55,398 nucleotides of DNA. Origin: GCA-2715965 sp047608975. Its GTDB lineage: Bacteria > Verrucomicrobiota > Verrucomicrobiia > Limisphaerales > JAYPXF01. Location of the stretch: the NCBI GenBank assembly GCA_047608975.1, contig JBLFYM010000019.1, positions 1-55,398 on the forward strand. Direction: 5' to 3'. This document shows, one piece after another, positions 8,567 through 17,027 of the stretch; within the stretch, counting starts at the first letter, position 1; every line of letters starts with the position of its first letter. The notes beneath the pieces are model-generated. The model was not told the DNA's origin, ran no database searches, and worked only from the letters and a program-made list of their open reading frames with translations. Both the position numbers and the translations under genes were made by a program.

Positions 8567-8649
8567 GCCCCGGGCTCATCGCATGGTTGACCGCTCGAAG
8601 AAAGAATTTCTTGGCCGCTCCGAGTTATTACCAGCACACCAAAGTGTGA

Positions 8650-8763
8650 ACTACAAACGATCAGAGCCGATTCGTCACCGGACCCAACGCCGTTCCTAAC
8701 GGGCGCGTGTATTGGTTTGCCTGGCAGGCGATTTATCCGGAAACGAAAGTCTGGAAACCATAA
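8650..8763 (+). pseudogene. 3' remnant resembling a DUF3179 protein
   Basis: The frame ending at TAA 8761-8763 encodes 'GRVYWFAWQAIYPETKVWKP', which closely resembles the C-terminus of DUF3179 proteins (a Phe-Trp-Phe-Ala-Trp segment followed by a 'P-[DE]-T' motif). The open stretch is only 37 codons, has no start, and is stopped upstream at 8647-8649. No other part of the domain was seen between 8567 and 8650. I read it as the residual end of a deleted gene. DUF3179 function is not established. Confidence 0.4.
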
Positions 8764-8768
8764 ACAGC

Positions 8769-10211
8769 TCAGCTTAGCGCGGCGTGAATCAGTTCCCCGT
8801 GGACATCCGTGAGCCGGAATTGGCGTCCTTGGAATTTGTAGGTCAGGCGTTCGTGATCCACACCCAGCAGGTGAAGAATGGTGGCGTTCAGATCATGAAC
8901 GTGGATCGGGTCGCGAACGATGTTGTAGCAGTAGTCATCGGTCTCGCCGATCGTTTGGCCGGCCCGGATCCCCGCGCCTGCGAGCCACATGCTGAAGCAG
9001 CGCGGATGGTGATCGCGACCGTAGTTCGTCTCGGTGAGTTTACCCTGGCAGTAGATTGTCCGACCGAATTCGCCGCCCCAGACGATCAGTGTGTCGTCCA
9101 GCAGGCCGCGCTGTTTCAGATCGAGTAACAGGCCGGCGGTGGGTTGATCGGTGTCGGAGCATTGGCCTTTCAGCGCCTTCGGCAATCCACCGTGATGATC
9201 CCAGCCTTGATGAAACAACTGGATGCATTTGACATCACGTTCTGCCAACCGACGGGCAAGAAGACAGTTCGCCGCATAACTTCCCTTCTTGGTCACCTCC
9301 GGACCGTAGAGGTCGAGCACTGACTGGGGTTCCTCCGAGGCATCAACGAGTTCCGGCACGCTGGCCTGCATCCGGAAAGCCAGTTCGTATTGGCGAATGC
9401 GGGTCTGGATTTCTGGATCTCCGATTACGCCATGGTTCTTTTGATTGAGCGCGTTCAGATCATCGAGCATGTCCCGCCGCAGACCACGGTCAATTCCGGG
9501 AGGATTGGAGAGGTAAAGAACGGGATCACCGACGTTGCGGAATTTTACTCCCTGATGATGCGTGGGCAGAAATCCGGAACCCCACAGGCGATCGTAAAGT
9601 GGCTGATCGTTTGGACGTCCCGTGCCACGCGATGTCAGCACAACATAGGCGGGCAGATCATGGTTCTCGCTGCCCAAGCCGTAGGAGAGCCAGGAGCCGA
9701 TGCTGGGGCGACCGGCCAATTGGGATCCGGTCTGCAAGAACGTGATCGCGGGATCGTGGTTGATCGCCTCGGTGTGCATTGATCGAATGACACAGATGTC
9801 GTCGGCGATCTGCGAGGTGAAGGGAAGCAGTTCACTGAGTTCGGCACCCGATTGGCCGTGCCGCCCGAAATCGAAGATCGACGGCGCGATCGGCAGCGTC
9901 TTCTGGCCGCTGGTCATGGTGGTGATCCGTTGGCCGCGGCGAATGCTATCCGGCAGAGCAGCGCCATGTTTTCCGGCGATCGCCGGTTTGGGATCGAAGA
10001 GGTCCATCTGCGATGGCGCCCCCGACTGGAACAGATAGATGATTCGCTTGGCTTTGGCGGCCGGATTGAGAAAGGGCGAACGACCGGGCAGTGTCTTGGC
10101 ATTCACGTTCTCCTGTGGAAGCAGTGATGCCAAGGCAGCCAAGCCGATCCCCTGCGCGGAGTTCTGCAGGAAGGTCCGGCGATTGAGGGTGTCCTGAAGT
10201 TCGAGGTTCAT
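8769..10211 (-). CDS. DUF1501 domain protein, Tat-exported
   Basis: This 480-residue protein starts MNLELQDTLNRRTFLQ, with a twin-arginine signal, and shows the DUF1501 pattern: 'MDLFDPKPAI', 'HGQSGAELSELLPF', 'IRSMHTEAINHDPA' and near the end 'WGGEFGRTIYCQ' with 'NYGRDHHPRCF'. DUF1501 belongs to the alkaline-phosphatase/sulfatase-like superfamily, and members are numerous in Planctomycetota and Verrucomicrobiota. The ATG at 10211 follows the stop of the upstream DUF1549/DUF1553 gene by one base, so the two are co-translated. The role is unestablished; the constant pairing suggests that the two proteins act together in the periplasm. Confidence 0.9.
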   Translation of the reverse strand: MNLELQDTLNRRTFLQNSAQGIGLAALASLLPQENVNAKTLPGRSPFLNPAAKAKRIIYLFQSGAPSQMDLFDPKPAIAGKHGAALPDSIRRGQRITTMTSGQKTLPIAPSIFDFGRHGQSGAELSELLPFTSQIADDICVIRSMHTEAINHDPAITFLQTGSQLAGRPSIGSWLSYGLGSENHDLPAYVVLTSRGTGRPNDQPLYDRLWGSGFLPTHHQGVKFRNVGDPVLYLSNPPGIDRGLRRDMLDDLNALNQKNHGVIGDPEIQTRIRQYELAFRMQASVPELVDASEEPQSVLDLYGPEVTKKGSYAANCLLARRLAERDVKCIQLFHQGWDHHGGLPKALKGQCSDTDQPTAGLLLDLKQRGLLDDTLIVWGGEFGRTIYCQGKLTETNYGRDHHPRCFSMWLAGAGIRAGQTIGETDDYCYNIVRDPIHVHDLNATILHLLGVDHERLTYKFQGRQFRLTDVHGELIHAALS

Positions 10212-10212
10212 G

Positions 10213-13200
10213 TCAACGGGTGATTGTTTCATCGAGGTTCAACAACACGTTGGCGGTGGTGGTCATCGCGGCGAGAGAAGCGGGATCAAGATCTCCGGTC
10301 ACTTTTGATTCACCTTGTTCCAAAAGCATTTTTGCGGCGTCCGGATTTTCACGATAGTAGGTGAGACGTCGCTCATATCCCGAGGACAGAAGACTGATTT
10401 CATCCGGGCGCGGAGCACGCGAGGTGACGAGTTTGAAGCCGTGGGAGATCTGTGCCCTTGGACTGCCCTTGAGCTTCAACAACCGTTCGGCAAATCCGCG
10501 TGACGCCTCGACGTAGGTGACATCATTCATCAACGCCAATGCTTGGAGCGGGGTGTTCGTCCGCGGCCGCTTCACGGTGCAGATCTCGCGACTGGGCATG
10601 TCGAACAGGGTCATCGCGGGAGGAGCCGCAGTGCGCTTCCAGATCGTGTAGAGACTTCGGCGGTAAAGGTTTTCATCCAGCGCGTGTTTGTAATTTCGCA
10701 GGTTGCCGTAGAAGTTAAATTCACTCCAGATGCCCTCCGGCTGATAGGGATAGACGCTTGGACCACCGAGTTTCTCGTTGAGCAAACCACCTAGTATCAA
10801 GGCCTGGTCTCTGACCATTTCCGCCTGGATCCGGAAGCGGGGGCCGCGGCTCAACCAACGGTTCTCCGGATCTTGGATACGGTCGGCGTCGCGACCGTTC
10901 GCGCTTCGCCGATACGGGGCGCTCATCACGATGGTTTTGATGAGCGCCTTCTGATCCCAATCGAGTCGGATGAACTCCGTGGCCAGCCAATCCAGCAGCT
11001 CAGGATGACTTGGCATGTCCGCCTGGGTGCCGAAGTTCTCGCTCGATTTCACGAGTCCCACTCCGAACAGGAGTTCCCAGATTCGATTGACCTGAACACG
11101 GGCCGTCAGGGGATTGGTGGGGGAAACGATCCATTTCGCCAACCCGAGACGATTCATTGGTGTGCCCTTGGGGGCGGCGGGAAAGGCAGCGGGCAATGAC
11201 GCATAGACGCGTTTGCCTGGCTGGTCATATTGGCCGCGATTGAGAATATGGGTCGCGCGTGGCTTTTCCATCTCACGCATGACCATGACCGTGGGAATTG
11301 CCTTCTCAATTCCGAGTCGCTGCTTCTTCAAGTCGGCCAGGGTCTTGCCCGCCTTCACAAGTTCGGGCTCGTTCTCGCGGATGTGTTTTACGAGCCGGGC
11401 CTTCTGCGCCTTGCTGCGTTTGGCGACGGCCGTGGCAAGGGCCTGTTTCAGTTCGGGTGAAATTGCCGATTCACCTTGCAGCGGTGCGGTGGTCTGTTCA
11501 CTGACAAAGATACGAAACCGCTCGATGGCGTGCTGGCCATACTTGGATTGAAAACTCAGCTGCACCTTCAGATCGCCGGCCAAGCGCAGGGGCGTTTCCA
11601 ATGCGAACACTGCTTGGCGCGGAACCTTGTGCTTTTGTCCGTCGATCGCCCAACCACCCTCCGAACTGCCATCAATCGCCCGTTCAATAGGATAGCCCGA
11701 TTGAGAATAACTCGCCTTGCTGGAAGTGAATTTGAGTGCCGTGGTTTTCGCCGCACGGATTTCGGCGGTGAATTCCGAGAGTACGATATTTCCGTTCACC
11801 GAACGTCCAAATCCACCGCTCTTCAAGCTGGGATCGGGAAGCGCCTCTAACATGAGCGCACCCAAGGTGCGTTCCGGCAATTGGGTGGTGAACGTGTAAA
11901 CATCCTTCGCGGGGTTGGCCCCGGAAGCCAGGAACGAACCGTCGCCCTGCTGAGTGAAGATCTTCCCTCCGACAGAAGTGACGGTCGCGTCGGATAACAA
12001 CTCCCAGACTTCGGATTCGGCCGGGCCTTCGGCCGCCATACGCTGACTCAGGGCAGCGACGAATTCCGGAATGCGTTTTTCCAACCGCTTCGTTTCAGCG
12101 GTGGCCGATTTCAGTTTCGCATCGAGTTCCGCCAACCGCGCGGTCTGTCCGTCGGCCGGGAGTTTTAGGGTGGGTTCGAAGTTACCCTGTTTGCCCGGAC
12201 CTTTTCCCGGCTCCTTGATGTTGTGGAAGAACGCGAATAACTCGTAGAACTCCTGCTGTGAGATCGGGTCGTACTTATGATCGTGGCAGCGCGCACAGCC
12301 CAAGGTGAGCCCCAACCAGACGGACCCCATCGTTTCCACGCGATCAATCACGTTCTCGACCAGCCATTCCGCGTCGATCGACCCGCCTTCGGTGTTGATG
12401 CGGTGGTTGCGATTGAATCCGGTGGCGACGATCTGATCCGGCTTCGCAGCGGGCAACAGATCGCCGGCAAGTTGTTCGATGGTGAACTGGTCAAAGGGAA
12501 GATTGCTGTTGAACGCTTTGATCACCCAGTCACGCCAGGGCCACTGGTAACGTTCCCAGTCCGCCTGAAATCCGTGACTGTCCGCATAGCGGGCGCCGTC
12601 GAGCCACCACATCGCCATGCGTTCGCCGAAGCGATCGGATTGGAGCAGGCGATCAACGACGCGTTCATAGGCAGCGGGCGTTGCGTCCTTGAGAAATGCA
12701 TCAATCTCGGGAGCGGTCGGAGGAAGCCCAGTCAGATCCAGGCTCAGTCGGCGGAGTTGGGTTTCGCGGCGAGCCGGCTTTGCCGGAATCATTTTATGCG
12801 CCTTCAACTCGCGATTGACCAGTTGATCGATCACATCACCTGCCGGTGTGTCCGGCGAAGGCTTGGGAGCCACGAATGCCCAATGACCCTGATACGCGGC
12901 ACCTTCCGTGATCCATTCGCGCAAGGTGCTTTTCTGGCGCGCGTCCAATTGCATCGGATGCTCAGATGGCGGCATGCGCTCATCCGCATCCTCCGAGAAG
13001 ATCCGTTTGATGAGCAGGCTGTTCTCCGGATCCCCCGGAATGACCGCGCGCCCTGCGCTCCGAACTGCCAGCGCGCCATCCCGGGTATCCAAGCGCAGCT
13101 TCGCTTTGCGCGCGTTGCCATCCGCTCCGTGGCAATTGAAGCAGTAATCAGCGAGGATGGGGCGAACATCCCGGTTGTATTCCACCGCGACGCCCTCGCT

Positions 13201-13272
13201 TGGGGCGACGAGTAGGCTGGCGATGGCAACCAGCGACAGAACGAATCTGGAACTTTGGAAAACGGGTATCAT
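10213..13272 (-). CDS. PSCyt1-DUF1549-DUF1553 protein
   Basis: This 1019-residue exported protein has a signal peptide and then a Planctomycete-type cytochrome c domain with heme-binding motif CFNCH (44-48). DUF1549 follows at about 145-355, including 'RRLSLDLTGLPPT' and a second CxxCH in 'CARCHDHKYDPISQQEF'. A central region of about 300 residues contains a coiled coil and a beta-rich part that may bind ligand (inference), and DUF1553 occupies about 690-960. The architecture is characteristic of Planctomycetota and Verrucomicrobiota. It is upstream of, and nearly overlaps, a DUF1501 gene. Heme suggests electron transfer in the periplasm, perhaps oxidising a sugar-derived substrate; this is inference, as no member has an established reaction that I know of. 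Confidence 0.9.
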   Translation of the reverse strand: MIPVFQSSRFVLSLVAIASLLVAPSEGVAVEYNRDVRPILADYCFNCHGADGNARKAKLRLDTRDGALAVRSAGRAVIPGDPENSLLIKRIFSEDADERMPPSEHPMQLDARQKSTLREWITEGAAYQGHWAFVAPKPSPDTPAGDVIDQLVNRELKAHKMIPAKPARRETQLRRLSLDLTGLPPTAPEIDAFLKDATPAAYERVVDRLLQSDRFGERMAMWWLDGARYADSHGFQADWERYQWPWRDWVIKAFNSNLPFDQFTIEQLAGDLLPAAKPDQIVATGFNRNHRINTEGGSIDAEWLVENVIDRVETMGSVWLGLTLGCARCHDHKYDPISQQEFYELFAFFHNIKEPGKGPGKQGNFEPTLKLPADGQTARLAELDAKLKSATAETKRLEKRIPEFVAALSQRMAAEGPAESEVWELLSDATVTSVGGKIFTQQGDGSFLASGANPAKDVYTFTTQLPERTLGALMLEALPDPSLKSGGFGRSVNGNIVLSEFTAEIRAAKTTALKFTSSKASYSQSGYPIERAIDGSSEGGWAIDGQKHKVPRQAVFALETPLRLAGDLKVQLSFQSKYGQHAIERFRIFVSEQTTAPLQGESAISPELKQALATAVAKRSKAQKARLVKHIRENEPELVKAGKTLADLKKQRLGIEKAIPTVMVMREMEKPRATHILNRGQYDQPGKRVYASLPAAFPAAPKGTPMNRLGLAKWIVSPTNPLTARVQVNRIWELLFGVGLVKSSENFGTQADMPSHPELLDWLATEFIRLDWDQKALIKTIVMSAPYRRSANGRDADRIQDPENRWLSRGPRFRIQAEMVRDQALILGGLLNEKLGGPSVYPYQPEGIWSEFNFYGNLRNYKHALDENLYRRSLYTIWKRTAAPPAMTLFDMPSREICTVKRPRTNTPLQALALMNDVTYVEASRGFAERLLKLKGSPRAQISHGFKLVTSRAPRPDEISLLSSGYERRLTYYRENPDAAKMLLEQGESKVTGDLDPASLAAMTTTANVLLNLDETITR

Positions 13273-13417
13273 GGGACAGCGACCAAGGTAGGTGGGATTC
13301 CGAAGGAGAGTCCAATCTGAAAGTGGCTGGTTTGGCTCGAGGGTTGTGATCCCATATCAGTGGTGCCAGCCGGATGCCGGTTTCCGTCAATTTGAACGGC
13401 GCGAATCTTGCGCGCGA

Positions 13418-14566
13418 TCAGAGGAGGCCGTTCTTGGAGAGGCGGGTCTTGAAGATGTAGGTGAGTGCCTTGACGGTCAGCTCCACAAAGCAATAGGGCT
13501 TGGCGATAAGATCCGTTCCGCCACTGAGGGAGGACTTGGCTCGGCTTTGAAAATCGAACAATCCGGTGACGAAGATGATCGGCGTGTCGCGGTACTCTTC
13601 GCGCTGACGCAGGCGGGTGCAGACTTCGTATCCGTCCAGACCGATCATATCGACATCCAAAATAAAGAGATCGTAATTGTGATCTGACGCACGAATGAGC
13701 GCGGTCTCACCGTGCTCGGCGGTCATTCCGTGTAATCCCGCCCGTTCGAGCGCGTAAAGTGCGGCCCGCTGAGAAATTTCCTCGTCATCGACCACGAGAA
13801 CTTTGGGTTCGAAATCTGACAGCGAAGGCAGCTGGTCGCCGAGTTCGATGAGGGTCTTCAGGAAGCCCAGGGCCTGGGTGGAGGTGCGAATGGTGGAGAC
13901 GGTGATGGCACTGGGTTTGTCGTGCATCTCCTTGAGCAGTGCCTCGTAGGTCTCCGACATCCGGGCCAGCATGGTGAGGCCGACCAAGGCGGCACCACCG
14001 GTCAGACTGCGGGCCGCGCGGTGCAGGTCATTCAGCAATCCTTGTTTGCCAGCTTCGTCGCCCGCAGCGAGGAAGGCCCGATGAAGTTCCTGGAACCGTT
14101 CGACAAAGCCGGGCATTCCCTTGAGAAAATCTTTGCGTTGCTCGATCTGTACGGCGCTCTCCTCTGCGGATTTGGATTCGGGCACCCCGCCGGATTCACG
14201 GCGGGCCAACAGATCGGCGACCGTTTCGGAAAGCTTGGCCGGACTGGTGTTTGCCTTCATCAGCACCATCGTCGCGCCGGCCTGCCAGGCGTCGTCGATG
14301 ATCTTCGGCTGATAGGCGTTGGAGAAGACGATGACCGGAACGTCCTTGAGTTCCTCTGTGCCACGCAGAGCCTTGAGCACCTGAATGCCGTTGAGCTTCG
14401 AGAGCATGATGTCCAAGATGACGAGGTCCGGCTTTGCCGCTTCCAGCGATCGCAGTGCGGCCTCGCCATCGGTTACGGTGGTGACCTGATAGCCTTCAGC
14501 ACCAAACTTGCGCTGGTAGATGCCAGCGATGATCCGGTCGTCTTCGACTAGCAGAAGTTTGCCCAT
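13418..14566 (-). CDS. Response regulator, two receiver domains with a central Hpt-like domain
   Basis: This 382-residue protein has an N-terminal receiver domain (acid pair VEDD, phospho-acceptor Asp52 in VILDIML, conserved Lys in LMKAN). A central helical segment (about 150-235) contains 'LHRAARSLTGGAAL', which resembles a histidine phosphotransfer motif. A second receiver is at about 255-375 (VVDDEE, ILDVDMIGLDG, IAKPY). There is no DNA-binding output domain, so it should act by phosphotransfer or protein contact. It is the last gene of a three-gene operon with two hybrid kinases; only 7 bases separate it from the kinase gene upstream. Confidence 0.85.
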   Translation of the reverse strand: MGKLLLVEDDRIIAGIYQRKFGAEGYQVTTVTDGEAALRSLEAAKPDLVILDIMLSKLNGIQVLKALRGTEELKDVPVIVFSNAYQPKIIDDAWQAGATMVLMKANTSPAKLSETVADLLARRESGGVPESKSAEESAVQIEQRKDFLKGMPGFVERFQELHRAFLAAGDEAGKQGLLNDLHRAARSLTGGAALVGLTMLARMSETYEALLKEMHDKPSAITVSTIRTSTQALGFLKTLIELGDQLPSLSDFEPKVLVVDDEEISQRAALYALERAGLHGMTAEHGETALIRASDHNYDLFILDVDMIGLDGYEVCTRLRQREEYRDTPIIFVTGLFDFQSRAKSSLSGGTDLIAKPYCFVELTVKALTYIFKTRLSKNGLL

Positions 14567-14573
14567 GGGCTGG

Positions 14574-17006
14574 TCAGGCCTTATAGGGCTGGAGAAAGGC
14601 TTTCACCTTGTCGAATTCAATCCGCACGCGATCAATCTGAACCCGCGCATCAATCTGAACCCGCGCATCAACGACGACGCCTTCGCCTCCCATACGTTCG
14701 AGTTCGCGCATCGGCATGACGAGTCCGTCCATCCCGCAGGTCGCGTTCGCACCGGCGCAGCTGTGGGCAATCCGGCGGACTTCCGCGGCATTCCCGGCAG
14801 TGATCGCGGCATGAATCTCTTCGATTTGGCCCGCGGTCTGGTCGAGATAGAGATCGACCAGTTCGCCCAATCCCTCATCGGTCCCGCCACCGAGGTCCTT
14901 CAGTTTTTCAATATCTACTGGCGGTGGACCGTCGTTGCTTGCTTCTGTCATGCTATTTTCTGTCGTTTCAGCGTGGGTGCCGGAGTCCGAAGACACAATC
15001 TTCGAACCCCATTTTTCGAGCATCGCCCTCAGTGAATTGGGTCTCACCGGTTTGGGCAGGTAATCGTCCATACCCGAACTCAGACAACGCTCACGGTCAC
15101 CCAGTTCGGCGTTGGCGGTCAAAGCAATTATCACGGATGGCCGGGCTCTGGCCGGGCCGAGCCGGGCCTCCAATTCGCGGATTTTTTTCGTCGCTGCCAG
15201 GCCATCGAGCAGGGGCATCTGGATGTCCATGAACACGACGTCATAGGCGCAGTTCGTCGCGGAATCGACGGCTTCCTGGCCGTTGTTCGCAATGTCCGCG
15301 CGATAACCTTGCTGGTCGAGCAGGCGGATGGCCACCTTCTGGTTGATGACGTTGTCTTCGGCCAGAAGGATTCGGAGGGGAGTGCTCTCGCCGAGGGCGG
15401 TCGTGGTCTCCGGGGAAGCGGATTCAGCGGGCTGGGTCGCGGCGGCAAAGGCGGGACAGAGGGCTTCCCAGAGGGCACTGCGACGGATGGGCTTCGAAAC
15501 TGCGGCCACCACGTTTGCCGGTCGGCTGGGCAGGTCGTTCAGCCGGAATCCCTTGGGTGCGAGCAGGAAAACCGGGAGCGTTTTGGTGGCCTCGTTGGTG
15601 AGCATCTGGCGCGCAAGCGTAAGACCATCCTCGCCGCCAAGCTGAAGATCCACGAGGGCGAGATCAACCCCCCCCTGCGCGAGCTGCGCCTGGGCGCGCG
15701 AGACATCACCGGCCGTTCGGATGTCAACGCCCAGCGGCTCCAGTTTTGCGGCGACCGCCTCCAGCAGGGCCTTATTGTCTTCGACCAAAAGCAGGCGCTT
15801 CCCACCCAGTTCGGTGGGGGGCTTTGCGGTGCTTTCTCCGGGTTGAACGTCGATGGTGAAATGGAATTTCGAACCCTCTCCCGGTGAGCTGTTCACCCAC
15901 ATCGATCCTCCCATAAGGGTGGCGAGCTGGGAGCCGATCGCCAGCCCCAGGCCGGTGCCCCCGTGGGCGCGACTCGCTGACGCATCGACCTGGCTGAACG
16001 AATCAAAGAGGGTCTTCTGCTTGTCGACCGGAATGCCGATCCCGGTATCTCTCACAGCGAAGTGCAGCAGCGCTCGTCCGGCGGGGAGTTTTTCGTTATC
16101 CGCCGGCAGATCGACAGTGACGGCCACTTCACCCCGCTCGGTGAATTTGATCGCGTTCCCGAGAAGGTTGACGAGTATTTGGCGGACGCGCGTCGCATCG
16201 CTGGTGACGTTCTGCGGGACGCCCGGTCCGATCCGGTAGGCGAGTTCGAGATCTTTTTGGGCGGCGGCGGCGGTAAGCAGATCGAACGCGTCTTCCACAC
16301 AATCCCGAAGGTCAAAGGACTGTTCTTCCAACTCCATCTTCCCGGTTTCAATCTTCGAGAAGTCGAGAATGTCATTGATGATTTCCAACAGGTTGTTGCC
16401 GGAGTTTCGGATGGTCTCCGCGTATTCCTTTTGTTCCGCGCTCAGTTCGGTGTCGAGCAACAGCCCGGACATCGCGATGACACCATTCATGGGCGTCCGA
16501 AATTCATGGCTCATGGTGGCCAGAAACTCCGTTTTGGCCTGCGCCGCAGATTCCGCCGCGCAACGGGCAGTCTCCAATTCGGTGTTCGTGCGGGTGAGCT
16601 GATCGCGCAACCGCTTGGCGGCGAGCACGGAATTGACCCTTACCAGAAGTTCGGCGGCATCGAACGGTTTGGTCAGAAAATCCACGGCTCCCAAGCGGAA
16701 GGCCTTCACCTTTTCATCAGTGGTGTTGCGGCCGGTCAGGAGGAAAACTGGCACGTCGCAATACTCTTTCCGCGCCTTCAGGTCCTTCAGAACGTCAAAT
16801 CCCTCACGGTCCGGCAGCCCGAGGTCGAGGAGAATCAGGTCAAACGGGCGGCGCTGCATTTCCATGAACGCCGCCTCAGCATTCGTCGCACCAGTGACCT
16901 TCGCCCCAGTCCCGGGGGCGTTCTCCAGGCAGATGGTGACGGTCTTCTGAATGTGCGGATCGTCATCTACCAGCAGGATATGGGATTCGATATTGCCGTC
17001 GTCCAT
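14574..17006 (-). CDS. Hybrid histidine kinase, REC-HisKA-HATPase-REC-REC-Hpt
   Basis: This 810-residue soluble kinase has a receiver first (LLVDDD, Asp61, LTKPF), a short coiled coil, HisKA with catalytic His167 in MSHEFRTPMNG, and a HATPase domain (DTGIGIP, GGTGLGLAI). A receiver follows at about 395-515 (LVEDN, ALVDLQLGGEDG, SKPIR), then a second canonical one at about 540-665 (LLAEDN, VVFMDIQMP, PKPVR). The C-terminal Hpt domain is about 695-805 with phospho-acceptor His in IAHSCAGANATCG. There is no sensor or membrane segment, so the input is probably phosphorylation of the first receiver. Near the C-terminus ARVQID occurs twice in tandem. It sits between the large sensor kinase and the response regulator. 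Confidence 0.9.
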   Translation of the reverse strand: MDDGNIESHILLVDDDPHIQKTVTICLENAPGTGAKVTGATNAEAAFMEMQRRPFDLILLDLGLPDREGFDVLKDLKARKEYCDVPVFLLTGRNTTDEKVKAFRLGAVDFLTKPFDAAELLVRVNSVLAAKRLRDQLTRTNTELETARCAAESAAQAKTEFLATMSHEFRTPMNGVIAMSGLLLDTELSAEQKEYAETIRNSGNNLLEIINDILDFSKIETGKMELEEQSFDLRDCVEDAFDLLTAAAAQKDLELAYRIGPGVPQNVTSDATRVRQILVNLLGNAIKFTERGEVAVTVDLPADNEKLPAGRALLHFAVRDTGIGIPVDKQKTLFDSFSQVDASASRAHGGTGLGLAIGSQLATLMGGSMWVNSSPGEGSKFHFTIDVQPGESTAKPPTELGGKRLLLVEDNKALLEAVAAKLEPLGVDIRTAGDVSRAQAQLAQGGVDLALVDLQLGGEDGLTLARQMLTNEATKTLPVFLLAPKGFRLNDLPSRPANVVAAVSKPIRRSALWEALCPAFAAATQPAESASPETTTALGESTPLRILLAEDNVINQKVAIRLLDQQGYRADIANNGQEAVDSATNCAYDVVFMDIQMPLLDGLAATKKIRELEARLGPARARPSVIIALTANAELGDRERCLSSGMDDYLPKPVRPNSLRAMLEKWGSKIVSSDSGTHAETTENSMTEASNDGPPPVDIEKLKDLGGGTDEGLGELVDLYLDQTAGQIEEIHAAITAGNAAEVRRIAHSCAGANATCGMDGLVMPMRELERMGGEGVVVDARVQIDARVQIDRVRIEFDKVKAFLQPYKA
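14631..14666. repeat. 18-bp tandem duplication inside the Hpt domain
   Basis: An 18-base unit (14631-14648) is repeated exactly at 14649-14666. It is in frame and duplicates the six residues ARVQID in a linker of the C-terminal Hpt domain. Exact identity indicates a recent duplication. Confidence 0.9.
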
Positions 17007-17027
17007 GGGGTAAGTCCGAAAATTTAG

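Noticed and set aside
12277..13215. 312-codon plus-strand frame across the DUF1549 gene
   Set aside because: Antisense shadow of a gene with CxxCH and DUF1549 motifs.
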